Positions 35,390 through 46,821 are shown, counted from the first letter of the stretch. The stretch: DNA of 64,000 bases from Cephalotus follicularis (GCA_001972305.1 BDDD01000019.1:230292-294291), one strand, 5' to 3'. Notes: generated by a model from the sequence alone, not told the origin. Made by a program: numbers and translations.

Positions 35390-35422
35390 TGGCTCTAAGG
35401 TGCCAAGAAACTGAAAAGGTGG

Positions 35423-35893
35423 TCATCCCGGAGGACTGAAAACCACTACTTTCCGATGACAATCCACTTGAGTAAAGCTAGCAGACAACCAATCCATGCC
35501 AAGAATCACATCTAGGCAAACCATCGGTAAAACAATAAGATTGGCTAACAAGCAATGATCATCAATCTCAACAATACAATCTCTACACACTCGATCGATG
35601 GTCGCTGACTCAACGAGAGGTGTGGATACCTCCATAAAGAAAGGAAGGTACTCGGGTCTCAACCCAACATGGGAGACAAAATGCAATGCAATGAATGAAT
35701 GGGATGAACCCGGATCAATAAGAACCCGCATTGGAAGCTGAAAGAGTCGAATGGTACCTCCAATCACAACGTCTGACCCTGTTGCAGCACTCGGTTCCAT
35801 AGCAAACACTCTAGCCTGAACTGTCGGAGCAGAACTCATAGGCGGCTTCCCCCTGGACTGCGAAGTCCCACGCTGGCAGCCTCCGCCATGCAA
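35423..35893 (-). pseudogene. Gyp-B aspartic protease remnant
   Basis: An open frame of 156 codons with VLIDPGSSHSFIALHFV, where DPG replaces the catalytic DTG or DSG, followed by VESATIDRVCRDC and VILGMDWLSA. The loss of the hydroxyl residue would disable the protease. Upstream the gag would follow, but the sequence passes into the Gyp-C LTR at 35897. Confidence 0.8.
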
Positions 35894-36322
35894 CTAGTGT
35901 CTCAAACACAAACACAAACACATACCAATTCACATAGCAAAACAGTGAATTCAAGCAGTAACAGTACAGTAAACAGGACAGTAGTGATTGTTTGGATCCA
36001 CAACAGGCAGGTTGTTTCCAAAATGTTTCAAAAGTAACAACATTTGAAATATTGCATTTTCAGTAGGAATACTTTTAAACAGTTTCAGTATCGGAAATCG
36101 CTTTCCAAAGATATTTCAAAATACGATATCAATATTCGTTTTGTACTCAAAATAGCAGTTTCAGTTCACATATGCATTTCTAAAGTAACAACACATTAGA
36201 AATCATAATTCGAGTACAAACAGGCAGTAAAACAGTACATATGCGATGCATACAAATGCTCAAATGCATCCTAGCAGGAATCGGGAACGTTTCACATCGT
36301 CTTGGGCCAATAGCAGTCCAAC

Positions 36323-36600
36323 CAGTCAGCTGGAATCCTTACCAGTTGGCTGTTCTGGGTCGAGCAGTATCAGTAGTCGACTGGTTCCTTCTACCAGTCG
36401 ACTGTCCATTAGGCAGTTGGCTGTTGTTCTTCAACAGTCAACTGTTACAGTACACCCATACGAGAACATTCCCAGATTGCCATTTCCTGGGCAGTATGAA
36501 GTATGAACAGTCGACTGCTTTCCATTGGCAGTCGACTGGTCCCATTGAGTAGTCGACTGTCTTCCTTTGACAGTCGGCTGCTCTGTGAACCAGTGGCCTG
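36323..36600. repeat. CAGTCGACTG array, Gyp-C downstream cluster, eleven monomers
   Basis: Monomers start at 36323, 36343, 36374, 36395, 36414, 36435, then 36508, 36529, 36550, 36571 and 36591. Steps are 20, 31, 21, 19, 21, a 73 bp gap, then 21, 21, 21 and 20. Variants are CAGTCAGCTG, CAGTTGGCTG and CAGTCAACTG. Confidence 0.9.
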
Positions 36601-37015
36601 TAAATCGGTTTAACTACTCCAACAAATCATGGTAAGTAGATAAATCAAGCTCAGGGATAGGAATATAACCGCAGGTTGTCATATCATCCATATAACAACA
36701 CGTCCAACATACATTTCAACATGCAAACCAATTCCATGTTAAGGTTCAACATGCATACACTTTATCACATTTGATTCTCAGTGGGCAGGCATAGCAGTTG
36801 GAAACAGTAGTAACCACTTTCTAATATCAGTAGCTACAACTCACAAAACCAGGCATTTCAATTCATGAAACATATAGTAACTTTAACTCAAAACACCATT
36901 ACAACTTCCCCTACCTTTTGATTCCAAGTTAGGAATCTGTAATTCCCTCTGGTTCTTTGTCCTTCCAGTAACAGGACGAAAGGGAATGAGTTGAACGTTT
37001 TTATGCAGAGTCCTT

Positions 37016-38325
37016 TGTTTAGCATAAAAATGTGTTGTTTTTAATGAGTTATTTGTGATATTTTTATGCTTGGAATGGACTACTTTGGTTGTGTTATGTT
37101 GATTTTCAGGTACGGCTGCAAAATGACCAAAGTGCAAGAATACTACCCAAAAGTGTGCAAATTAGATCTTGAAAGAGTAAAGATTGAAGAATTGACAAAT
37201 TCGGCAGAAAACAGAGTAAAAGCGTCGACGCCTTTCATATGCATCGATGTCCTTTCTGGGTTTACATCAAAAGCGTCGACGTCTTTCTATGAGGATCGAC
37301 GTCTTTTCTGGGCAATACAACTTACCTTTAAGGGCTATGAAGAAGACATCGACGTCTTTCATCATAGGGATCGACGTCTTTGTGAAAAATTGACCTGTAA
37401 CTTTTGGACCAAAAGGGATCGACGTCTTTCACCTTAAGAGTCGACGTCTTTCAAGTGCATCTCAGCAAAACGCGATTTGTACCAAAAGACATCGACGTCT
37501 TTTGACAGGGATCGACGTCTTCTTCTGCAGCAAAAATAGAAAGTTAGATTTTTTGCCAGATTTTGTAACTAGGATTGCTTTATTTCTGTTTTTGATCAAT
37601 TTTGTAGTATAAAAACAATTTAAGGCCAGCCAAATCAAGTAGAGTGTGTGGAAGTAGCCACCTCCCTCCTTATTTTCTTTTAGTTTAGTTTTCTTAATGT
37701 TTTGTAGCTAGTTTTTCAAGGTTTAGGATTAGAACAAAGCCTAGATTGTTATTGTTTCAATTCCATCAATAAAAATCGTGGAATATTTCATTTGTTCTTC
37801 AATATTTCTGCCTTTGCACACACTTTGTCTATCTGATTAAAATCCACAAACATCTTGTTAGTGAAGCTGAAAGTTGGTGAATAAATGGTGCTTAAATCAA
37901 TGGAGTCTACTCATACGATTTGTCGCAACAAACACACTTCGTATAGACCTAGCATGACTACTCATACGTCTTGTCTGATTAAAATCCACACTTCGCATAG
38001 ACCTAGCATGTCTACTCATACGTCTTGTCATCACCACCGCACTCTGTATCGACCTAGCTGCCGTTGTTTATCAAGGTATGATCGTTCAATTAAATGGAAT
38101 TGTTCAATACAATCTGCGGTGAGTTTCTATACCCTAAAACCGCTTTTTAATTATATCTTTTCTTAGCTTTTATTCATTAGTTTGATAGTTTGTCTTGAAA
38201 CTTGGTATACTTCGCCTAGGTTGGATATATTATAACTAGTTTATCGTTTCCCTGCGTTCGACCGGTTACTGCATGATCCGTGCACTTGCGGCTTTAAATT
38301 TTAAAACATTCTTTTTATGTGAACA
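37016..38325 (+). repeat. Athila-1 5' LTR
   Basis: 1310 bp; the U3 carries the paired TCGA array at 37225-37515, the promoter TATAAAAA is at 37608-37615, and the rest is leader. Short repeats of a CTCATACGWYTTGTC...ACTTCGTATAGACCTAGC unit (about 60 bp) lie at 37909-38070. Confidence 0.92.
37225..37515. repeat. GACGTCGACGTC-type array, Athila-1 5' LTR, five pairs
   Basis: Core positions are 37225/37244, 37276/37296, 37349/37371, 37419/37441 and 37492/37512. Pair steps are 19, 20, 22, 22 and 20 bp; pairs are 32-53 bp apart. First-pair monomers mix the GCGTCGACGC and GCATCGATG forms; later ones are ACATCGACGTCTTT or GGATCGACGTCTTT. All lie upstream of the TATA box. Confidence 0.92.
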
Positions 38326-38331
38326 AGTTTT

Positions 38332-38350
38332 TGGCGCCGTTGCCAGGGAA
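38332..38350 (+). other. Athila-1 primer-binding site
   Basis: TGGCGCCGTTGCCAGGGAA lies six bases after the LTR end. It is the site characteristic of Athila and Tat elements, reported to pair with a tRNA-Asp 3' end. Confidence 0.85.
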
Positions 38351-38683
38351 ACGTTTTAAATTAGTTTAAATTTATTCGACTGATTTGTAGTATTTATTTG
38401 TGTTTTGTTTTTCTGTTTTTTTTTTGTTTTTCTAACAATTCTAATTTAGTTTAAATAGGAATCATCATAACCTTTAACAATTCCTAACATCATTGCATAA
38501 GCTTTAACAAACTATAACTTAGATAATTAGGTTCAGCATAACTTTTAACAACATTTTAACTTCATTTGCATAAACTTTAACGATTTTCTAACTTAGTTAA
38601 ATTAGGTTTCTTGCCTTGACCTTGTGTTTGCTGCTTTAGCTTAGGTTCTCTGACCTAGTCTTAGTTTATGACCGATTGGGTGC

Positions 38684-39566
38684 GTGGTCCAAAGTCAAAA
38701 ACCCAATGAATCATTTTCTAGGTGTATGGAACATTTTAAGGATCTTCTCTTAGAGTGTCCTCATCATGGTTTGAACACGTGGCATTTATGCCAAATCATC
38801 TACGAAGGGATCGACTACCAGACCAAGCAATTGGTCGAATCTGTGTGTCCCGATGGGTTCACCTTGTACAATGATGAAAACGAGGCATGGAATTTCCTTT
38901 TAGATTTGGGTGAGCGAACTAGAGACTGGGAGTCAACTCAAGTTTCTGAGAGAGCATTGCCAAGTAAAGGGGATGTTATAGAAGGAGCAGTTGCTAAGGA
39001 GGCATAGCTAGAAACTCGCTTGACTAGACTAGAATCACTACTTAGGGGTTCAACACAAGTAAATCAAATCGATCAAAGCACCCCTATGTGTTCTTGGTGC
39101 CAGTCCCCAAACCATGTTTTTGAAGAATGCCAAATCTATATTGACAAAAAATATGCTCATGAGAATGTGTCCGCAATGAACCAATACAACCCGTATAGTA
39201 ACACTTACAACCCGGGTTGGAGAAATCATCCAAACTTCTCATGGAGTCAAGGGCATAATCAAATAGGACCACAAAATTTTCATGGTCAACCGTTGGCAAT
39301 GTTCTAGCATTGGTGCCCCATCTTCACACTTTTTGGGACAACCTTCGAACTTCTCTAGCCAGCCTGCTCCACAGCAGACATATCAAAGGTTTCCCCGAAA
39401 TTCAAAGAATGTCCAACCATCCTTCCCACAAAATCAATTCCAAAATCAACAATCACCTGGATTGTTGAACCAAAGGGAAGATACGTCTAGGATTTCTTCT
39501 TTAGAAAAGAGTTTGGAGCTTCTTATGAGCACTGTGATGACTAGTCAGCATAACATGGAAAAATGA
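38684..39566 (+). pseudogene. Athila-1 gag (broken)
   Basis: The capsid core reads ESFSRCMEHFKDLLLECPHHGL and QIIYEGIDYQTKQLVES, the retrotransposon gag domain of Athila. After a stop at about 39006 comes a CX2CX4HX4C-like knuckle (CSWCQSPNHVFEEC, about 39089-39130) and the Athila block YNPYSNTYNPGWRNHPNFSW. A frame change near 39290 and a stop near 39565 follow. The true start is upstream in degenerate sequence near 38670. Confidence 0.8.
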
Positions 39567-39608
39567 ATTTCACAAGCATCCGCGCTACATACAAGAGAAA
39601 AAGGGAAG

Positions 39609-40723
39609 ATGCCTTCCCAACCCAAACTGAATCCTAGGACGAATATGATTCAGCCCGATCGTATCCAACCGCAATCTAGTCCGCAATGCACCTCTTCTTC
39701 CAGCCCATCGAACAAAGCATTTGCCTTGCGAAGTGGAAGTGAGTACCAACCAGCGGATAAAATAGAAAATTCGAGCGAGGAGTTGGTTGAGTCATTTGCG
39801 CATGACAAATCAAAAGAACAGTTGGTTGACTCCTTTGCACAACCAACAAATTTAGATGCGCAAGAAGAAGTTAGGGAAGAGAAAGAGAAAGAGAAAAGGG
39901 AACTATTAATGGAAATACCCAAGCGTTCATTTGACCCACCAGCTCCCTTTCCGATAAGATTGCAAAGCAAGAAAGCCCCAGCAATGGAAAAGATCATTGA
40001 AACATTTAATCAAGTCCAAATCAATATTCCATTGCTTGAAGCTATTAAACAGGTGCCCTCTTACGCAAAATTCCTTAAAGACTTATGCACTAAAAAGAGG
40101 ATCCTTCAGACTCTGAAAAAGGCTTTCTTGGCAGCCAACATTAGTGCACTGTTTTCGCAACCCACGATGCGAAAGTATAAAGATCCTGGCTGCCCGACAA
40201 TCTCTTGTGTGATTGGTAACACCAAAATCGATCATGCCTTGCTCGATTTAGAGCAAGTGTGAATTTGTTACCTTCGACAGTTTTTGAGCAACTAGGTTTA
40301 GAAGAGTTGCGCCTGACCAACACGACTTTGTAATTAGCTGATAGGTCGGTAAAAGTACCAAGAGGGAAAATTGAGGATGTTTTGATAAAGGTTGGTGAGT
40401 TTTTCTTTCCTGTCGATTTTGTCGTATTAGATACCCAGCCTGTTGTGAATATAAAAGACCAAATCCCAGTTATCCTTGGTAGACCATTCTTGGCCACAAG
40501 TAATGCATTGATCGATTGCCGAAATGGTCTAATGAAGTTGAGTTTTGGAAAGTCGTCGATGGACTTTAACATTTTTTGTTTGGGCAAGCATCAATCTGAC
40601 TTTGATGATGTTTACGTGATTCGCTCGATTCCTGATACCATTGATTCGTATTTTAATATCGACTTTGATCGCAATTTCAAGAGAGAATTCGAGGTAGGGA
40701 AGTTAACCAAAAAGATAGATTGA
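39609..40723 (+). pseudogene. Athila-1 gag-protease junction and protease (broken)
   Basis: A polar linker (39609-39990, many S, Q, E, K) leads to the block RLQSKKAPAMEKIIETFNQVQINIPLLEAIKQVPSYAKFLKD found before Athila protease; its residues lie at about 39957-40080. The protease itself shows DHALLDLE in place of the usual DLGAS motif, then a frame change at about 40262, ADRSVKVPRGKIEDVLIKV, and the conserved QIPVILGRPFLATSNALID at about 40460-40516. The catalytic motif is damaged. Confidence 0.8.
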
Positions 40724-41334
40724 TGTGGCTAGAAAATGAGGAAGCGTTAGCATGGTTAGAAAGTAAGCTCAATGAGCCAACATCGGATAGTGAATGGTAT
40801 CATCTATCCCATTACACACACAAACTCGCTACGCCTAACAGAACGTACATTGACGTAGATTTTGAGAACAGCTTCATGGAATGTTTGAGAGAGTTCGAGG
40901 AATTGGAGGTCACACAAAAGGAAATTCTAAGTTGGTTGGACGATGGGGACGTTGATTCGATTTTGGAAGTTCAATGGGACGATCTGTCCCATTTCACTCA
41001 CAAACTTAGCACGCCATCCCACCCGCACACCATCATCGAAAATAACTTTTTCTTTAGTAAAGATCAATTAGGATGGAGGGTGTGCATTCATATGGACCAT
41101 GTGAGTAATTGGTTGGTTGGCCGTGATTATTCGTGTTCTCTTCATTGTTTTAGTGGTGGAAATCGTATTGGGATGATTGTTTTACTGTTGAAAATTTTTC
41201 TACATTTTATGGTTCTCTTGGTGGTTTTTATTGGTGGCAATCTCATTGGAATGATTTTTATATTGTTCAAACTATGCTTTCACGTGGTGTGTTTGAGTTT
41301 GTTAAGACATGTATTGGAGACGCGTTCGAAGTGA
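40720..41334 (+). pseudogene. Athila-1 post-protease remnant, partly of unknown origin
   Basis: An open frame of 204 codons. Its first 110 residues are acidic and contain two copies of a WxxLSHxTHKLxTP block (about residues 25-37 and 88-100), an internal duplication. The rest is hydrophobic (LIGMIFILFKLCFHVVCL) but shares no known transmembrane family. Just downstream another frame reads AALIEESMDFHEPRYFEPP at about 41371-41427, the terminal residues of Athila pol, which also occur at 50820-50876. The frame therefore spans the deletion joint. Confidence 0.6.
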
Positions 41335-41894
41335 AACGGAAGCAAGCACTAATATTTTTGGATTTTCAAGCTGCATTGATTGAAGAGTCCATGGACTTTC
41401 ATGAGCCTCGTTATTTTGAGCCTCCATGATGATATTCGGTAAACCCTACCCCTTTGTTCTTTATTTTACTGCATTGTTTCTTATATTTGTGTGATCATGC
41501 ATTTTTCTTTTCTTTAGTTTGTTTCTAGTGCATTGAGGACAATGCAAGATAAAAGTATGGGGGGGTTTAGACCTCAAGTATGGGGGTGTTCTATGAATTT
41601 TTGAGTATAGATATATTTAACCTGTTTTCAAAGTTTTAATGAAATGAATTTTGTGTGTTTATTCGCTTGGAAAACACTCATGAGACAAAAACTCGTCCAC
41701 TAGGGCAACCTAGGGGTTTAAAGGCTTGTTGCATAAGCTAAATGCAATCGTGATTCCTACGAAAGTGAGTTAGTTTATTGTTTATGTTCTTGTGTGTGCA
41801 TTTAGTTTTTGTTTTTGTGTTTGCATGTGTTTTCTTGTTTTAGCTTTCTATTTGGTTTGCTTGAGGACAAGCAAAGTCTAAGTATGGGGGTATT

Positions 41895-43203
41895 TGTTTA
41901 GCATAAAAATGTGTTGTTTTTAATGAGTTATTTGTGATATTTTTATGCTTGGAATGGACTACTTTGATTGTGTTATGTTGATTTTCAGGTACAGCTGCAA
42001 AATGACCAAAGTGCAAGAATACTACCCAAAAGTGTGCAAATTAGAGCTTGAAAGAGTAAAGATTGAAGAATTGACAAATTCGGCAGAAAACAGAGTAAAA
42101 GCGTCGACGGCTTTCATACGCATCGATGTCCTTTCTGGGTTTACATCAAAAGCGTCGACATCTTTCTATGAGGATCAACGTCTTTTCTGGGCAATACAAC
42201 TTACCTTCAAGAGCTATGAACAAGACATCGACGTCTTTCATCATAGGGATCGACGTCTTTGTGAAAAATTGACCTGTAAATTTAGGACCAAAAGGGATCG
42301 ACGTCTTTCACCTTAAGAGTCGACGTCTTTCAAGTGCATCTCAGCAAAACGCGATTTTTACCAAAAGCCATCGACGTCTTTTGATAGGGATCGACGTTTT
42401 CTTCTGCAGCAAAAATAGAAAGTTAGATTTTTTGCCAGATTTTATAACTAGGATTGTTTTATTTCCGTTTTTGATCAATTTTGTAGTATAAAAACAATGT
42501 AAGGTCAGCCAAATCAAGTGGAGTTTGTGGAAGTAGCCACCTCCCTCCTTCTTTTCTTTTAGTTTAGTTTTCTTAATGTTTTGTAGCTAGTTTTTCAAGG
42601 TTTAGGGTTAGAACAAAGCCTAGATTGTTATTGTTTCAATTCCATCAATAAAAATCCTTGAATATTTGATTTGTTCTTCAATATTTCTGCCTTCGCACAC
42701 CCTTTGCCTGTTTGATTAAAATCCACAAACATCTTATCGGTGAAGCTGAAAGTTGGTGAATAAATGGTGCTTAAATCAAAGGAGTCTACTCATACGATTT
42801 GTCGAACGAACACACTTCGTATAGACCTAGCATGACTACTCATACGTCTTGTCTGATTAAAATCCACACTTCGTATAGACCTAGCATTTCTACTCGTACA
42901 TCTTGTCATCACCGTCGCACTCCGTATCGACCTACCTTCCGTTGTTTATCAAGGTATGATAGTTCAATTAAATGGAATTGTTCAATACAATCTACGGTGA
43001 GTTTCTATACCCTAAAACCGCTTTTTAATTAAATCTTTTCTTAGCTTTTATTCATTAGTTTGATAGTTTATCTTGAAACTTGGTATACTTCGCCTAGGTT
43101 GGATATATTATAACTAGTTTATCATTTCCCTGCGTTGGACCCGTTACTGCATGATCCGTGAACTTGCGGCTATAAATTTTAAAACATTCTTTTTACGTGA
43201 ACA
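41895..43203 (+). repeat. Athila-1 3' LTR
   Basis: It follows the polypurine tract AAGTATGGGGGTATT; further AAGTATGGGGG tracts at about 41551 and 41576 may be internal primers. The promoter TATAAAAA is at 42487-42494. Its array (42118-42405) matches that of the 5' LTR pair for pair. Four of seven early differences from the 5' LTR fall inside array monomers. Confidence 0.92.
42109..42405. repeat. GACGTCGACGTC-type array, Athila-1 3' LTR
   Basis: Same five pairs as in the 5' LTR, with GTCGAC at about 42103 and GATCGACG near 42390. Changes against the 5' copy include GACGTC to GACATC and GATCGAC to GATCAAC, both C to T on one strand at CpG. Confidence 0.88.
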
Positions 43204-43434
43204 TCCTTCCTCTTTTCCTTCCTTCACTCCTCACATGGCACTAAATGCCACACTCTCCTATTCACATGCATGCACACAATCACATGTCTGATTTCTCTGC
43301 CCCATGAAGTTTTGCATGATGCACAGGTGTCCTCTCCTTCCATCCATTCAGCTGTATGAAGAACATATGGCCTCCACTTCCAAAGTCAGTTGTAACATGT
43401 GATTTCTGTCACATGCAACAAACAGAGCATGATC

Positions 43435-43585
43435 CAGTCGGCTGCCTTTCCCTGGCAGTCGGCTGTTCACCTGGCAGTCTGTTGCCAAGTGTCACGACAG
43501 TTGGCCAGTCGACTGGTTCATCCTACCAGTCGACTGCCCCCATATGAAGCCATCCAGTCGGCTGGTCCTCCATACCAGTCGACTG
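43435..43585. repeat. CAGTCGACTG array, Gyp-C upstream (U3) cluster, seven monomers
   Basis: Monomers start at 43435, 43456, 43475, 43506, 43527, 43555 and 43576, with steps 21, 19, 31, 21, 28 and 21 bp. The final 21-28-21 run matches the U3 cluster of S1 and S2. CAGTCGGCTG and exact CAGTCGACTG alternate. Confidence 0.9.
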
Positions 43586-43807
43586 CCTCCAGTATAATTA
43601 CCAAGTAATCACACTTCTAAGTATGTAATTGATTAAAATCAACATCACCATAATTTGGGACAACATCATCAAATTCGGAAAAATCCGTCATTTTATTAAT
43701 TCCACAAATAAGGTACAATTACATTGTGAAATTACAGTACATGAAAATTACGGGCGTTACATCCACCCCTCCTTCAAAAGAATTTTGTCCTCGAAATTTA
43801 AAACAAT

Positions 43808-44929
43808 CTAGAACAAGTGCGGGTAGCGTTCTCGGATGTCCTCCTCACGCTCCCAAGTTGCCTCATCAGGTTTGTGAAACTGCCATTGAACCTTGACCAT
43901 GGAAATGGTTCGGTTCCTCAAGATCTGCGTCTTCCAATCAAGACTCCGCACAAGCAACTCTTCACAAGATAGGTCATCTCGCACCGGAACAGTATCATGA
44001 TCCAGGACATGTGATGGGTCCGGGATATATTTCCTCAGCATAGATACATGGAAGACGTCGTGCACGTTTGACAGTGCTGGAGGCAAGGCAAGCTGATAGG
44101 CTACCTCCCCAACTCTCTCCAAAATCTCGAAAGGACCAATGTAGCGAGGAGCTAATTTTCCCTTCCTTCCAAACCATTGCACGCCCTTCCGTGGTGAGAC
44201 CTTTAGGAACACATGATCACCCACACAGAAGGTTAAAGGCCTCCTCTTGACACTGTCCGCATAGCTCTTCTGCCGGCTCTAAGCAGTAAGCAGCTTCTCT
44301 TTGATCGACCTGATCTTCTCTGAAGTTTCCTCCATTAACTCAGTCCCGAGTAAAGGTCGCTCCCCAACTTCATCCCAACACACAGGAGATCTGCACTTCC
44401 TCCCATACAGTGCTTCAAACGGTGCCATGCCGATACTGGAGTGATAACTGTTATTATAAGAGAACTCTATCAGAGGAATGTGATCCTTCCAAGTACCAGC
44501 AAACTCAATAAGAAAGGCCCGCAACATATCCTCCAAGGTCTGGATGGTACGCTCAGACTGCCCATCGGTCTGAGGGTGGAATGCAGTACTCAGGTTCAGC
44601 TTCGTCCCGAAAGCTGTCGAAAACCTCTTCCAGAAGTTGGAAGTGAAGGTGGCATCTCTATCACATATGATGCTGACTGGAACACTATGTAGCCTCACTA
44701 TCTCCTTTACATACAAACCAGCTAACTTGTTTGCCGAATCAGTAACATGTGTAGGCAGAAAGTGTGCTTATTTGGTGAGTCTATCCACGATGACCCACAT
44801 GACATTATGACGGTTCCGAGTCAGAGGAAAACCCGAAACAAAATCCATCGTGACATGTTCCCACTTCCACACTGGAATTGGCAAAGGTTGTAGCAAACCT
44901 GCCGGTCTCTGGTGCTCGGCCTTAACTGT
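43808..44929 (-). pseudogene. Gyp-C integrase and chromodomain-type end (broken)
   Basis: The C-terminal part (43808-44224) reads HVFLKVSPRKGVQWFGRKGK, VFHVSMLRKYIPDPSHVLDH and MVKVQWQFHKPDEATWERE. The core (44279-44716) shows ICDRDATFTSNFW and HPQTDGQSERTIQTLED, with NNSYHSSIGMAPFEALYG. A stop at 44279 replaces the glutamine of QSRQKSY (CAG to TAG), and another near 44770 interrupts the N-terminal core. Confidence 0.9.
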
Positions 44930-45988
44930 CTAGCAAGTCAAACACCTTGCCACATACTCGACGATCTCCCTCTTCATGCCAGGCCACCAGTAACACTTCT
45001 CCATGTCTTGATACATTTTAGTGCTACGTGGATGAATACTGTATAGAGATTTATGAGCCCCGTAAAGTAGCTCATCCTTCAACCTCGGTTCGTTCGGAAG
45101 ACACACACGTCCCCGATACCTCAGAATACCATCAGCATGCACTCGAAAATCGGATTCCGAGTCCAGGTTCTCTCGAATCCACTGTAACTCTGGATCATGT
45201 GGTTGTGCATCCCTGATGTGATCCAGTAACACAGGCTGTACTCGTATGTCAGCTAGAAAGATCCCCAGTGATTGATTAAACGGAGACCATTCTTGGAAGT
45301 TTTCCAACATCTTCCATTGCGACACCATCGCACTGTCAAGCATAGCCTTGTGGCTCAAGGAATCAGCGACTATATTCTCTTTCCTCGGGTGGTACTGAAC
45401 ACTGCAATCATAATCCTTAAAGAATTCTACCCACCTGCGATGTCTCATGTTCAGTGTATCTTGACAAAACAAATACCTCAAGCTTCTATGATCGGTAAAG
45501 ATCTCAAACTGCGCCCCATAAAGATAGTGCCTCCACTTCTGAAGGGCGAAGACAATAGCTGCAAGCTCAAGGTCATGGGTTGGGTAGTTTTCTTCATACG
45601 GTTTCAGCTTCCTCGAGGCATATGCAATCACCCTGCCTCGCTGCATCAATACACAGCCCAAACCCTTTCCTGATGCATCACTATAAACTGCAAAGCCTTC
45701 ATTACCATCAGGTAATGCCAAAACAGGAGCGGAAACCAACCGATCCTTCAATTCACGAAAACTGGCCTCATAGTCTTCGTCCCAGATAAAAGGAATCTTC
45801 TTCTGGGTCAGTATAGTCAAGGGTTCGGCTATCCTCGAAAAATTCTGGATGAACCTCCTGTAATATCCTGCCAATCCAAGGAAACTGCGCACCTCTGTCA
45901 CATTCTTCGGATGCGGCCAGTCTCGTACCACTTCAGTCTTTGACGGATCCACCGTCAAGCCTTCTCCAGATACTATGTGACCAAGAAA
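44930..45988 (-). pseudogene. Gyp-C reverse transcriptase end, RNase H and integrase zinc part
   Basis: An open frame of 342 codons. It begins inside reverse transcriptase ([32 protein letters not shown]), continues with RNase H ([45 protein letters not shown]) and ends with the integrase zinc part ([23 protein letters not shown]). The N-terminal part of reverse transcriptase, including the catalytic YxDD region, is missing because the element breaks off near 45988. Confidence 0.92.
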
Positions 45989-46821
45989 GATCCTCCTCCC
46001 GATTCCTCTTGAGCTACATTAGTTGCACTCTCATGTTTTTCTTTGTATTGCAGAACTTTGAGTTTGTAATTTTTGATGAATTATGTAAACGACAATGTGT
46101 GGTTTATGAAATTGATGTTTTATGACTATGTGTTTCAATATTTATTGTTTTGTGAATGTGGTTCCTCCTATTGCTTTGATCTTATTGTTAAAATTGAATA
46201 TGAATGCATATGTTGAGGGGGAGCTCTTCAATCCATCCTTTGATTGAGGGGGAGCTTCCGTTTCTCTTTTTGTTGTTTGACAAAAAGGGGGAGAAATATA
46301 TTTTGCATTGCATTTAAGGGGAAAGTACAAAAAAGGGGGTATATTGCATAAATGAAGTTGTATTTGGTGAGATATATATATATATATGCTTTGCATTTGG
46401 GGAGATATATGTTATAATGCATTTTTTGAAAGTTGCATTTGGGGGAATATGTTTGAGACTATATTGCTAAAGTTGCATATTTTGTTCAAAATGGATATTC
46501 ATTGAAAATCTTGTGTTAAACAAGTGTATTTTGATATCCCATATGCAATGGTTGTGATACAATTGATAATATTGGACTTTGGAACTAAAAATGGTTAAGT
46601 TTGTCAAGAATGTATGCAAAATGAGCATGTTTTGTCAATCATCAAAAAGGGGGAGATTGTTGGCCTTTGCCACCCCGTTAATTGTATCAACAGATGATAT
46701 TTTGATGATTAACAAACATATAACAATTGTATGCATAATTCTATGAGTTACAACTTCATATACTCACTTGATCTTAAGTCCAAAATGTGCAAAAGGCTAT
46801 TTCTGCAGGTACAGGGCAATC

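Larger units (their letters stand above)
30098..35897 (-). mobile_element. Gyp-B: chromodomain Gypsy element, 5' part missing
   Basis: On the minus strand the surviving order is protease, reverse transcriptase, RNase H, integrase, chromodomain-type end, polypurine tract (32463-32480, reads CCTTTAAGGAGGGGAGAA) and 3' LTR. Gag and the 5' LTR are not present: at 35897 the sequence passes directly into the Gyp-C LTR. It is the best preserved Gypsy pol of the window, though still with about six stops. Confidence 0.9.
37016..43203 (+). mobile_element. Athila-1: complete but pol-deleted Athila element
   Basis: It has two full LTRs (37016-38325 and 41895-43203; 1310 and 1309 bp), starting TGTTTAGCAT and ending GTGAACA, with target duplication TCCTT on both sides (37011-37015, 43204-43208). 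The Athila primer site and polypurine tracts are present. Of the internal region only gag and protease survive, followed directly by the last residues of pol: reverse transcriptase, RNase H and nearly all integrase are missing. Seven differences in the first 310 LTR bases (five transitions) point to a fairly recent insertion. It could only have moved with enzymes from an intact relative, or the deletion came after insertion. Confidence 0.92.
35898..43761 (-). repeat. Gyp-C 3' LTR (two parts around Athila-1)
   Basis: Minus-strand start TGTAACGCCCGTAATTTTC at 43761, end at 35898 (TTTGAGACA). It has the same two-cluster layout as S1 and S2: palindromes near the LTR start (43435-43585) and again far downstream (36323-36600). 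Between 35900 and 36240 and between 36600 and 37000 it is low-complexity AT-rich sequence with no gene. Confidence 0.8.
35898..45988 (-). mobile_element. Gyp-C: chromodomain Gypsy element, truncated, LTR split by Athila-1
   Basis: The 3' LTR is in two parts, 35898-37015 and 43209-43761 (1671 bp without the insertion). The polypurine tract follows at 43762-43780. The internal region then gives the chromodomain-type end, integrase, RNase H and the last part of reverse transcriptase. At about 45988 it breaks off into SIRE-2, so gag, protease and the 5' LTR are lost. ACTAG (35893-35897) would be the left duplication. Confidence 0.88.

Noticed and set aside
41100..41320. Envelope-like transmembrane protein in Athila-1
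   Set aside because: The hydrophobic stretch is in the frame that runs across a deletion joint, and another frame there matches the pol C-terminus further on, so a real env is not supported.
31369..42316. ORFs running through the arrays (31369-31735, 37066-37437, 41945-42316) with repeated RRL or DVF words
   Set aside because: The repeated residues come from the DNA palindromes. Spacing of 19-22 bp does not keep frame, and the ORFs are not kept between copies.
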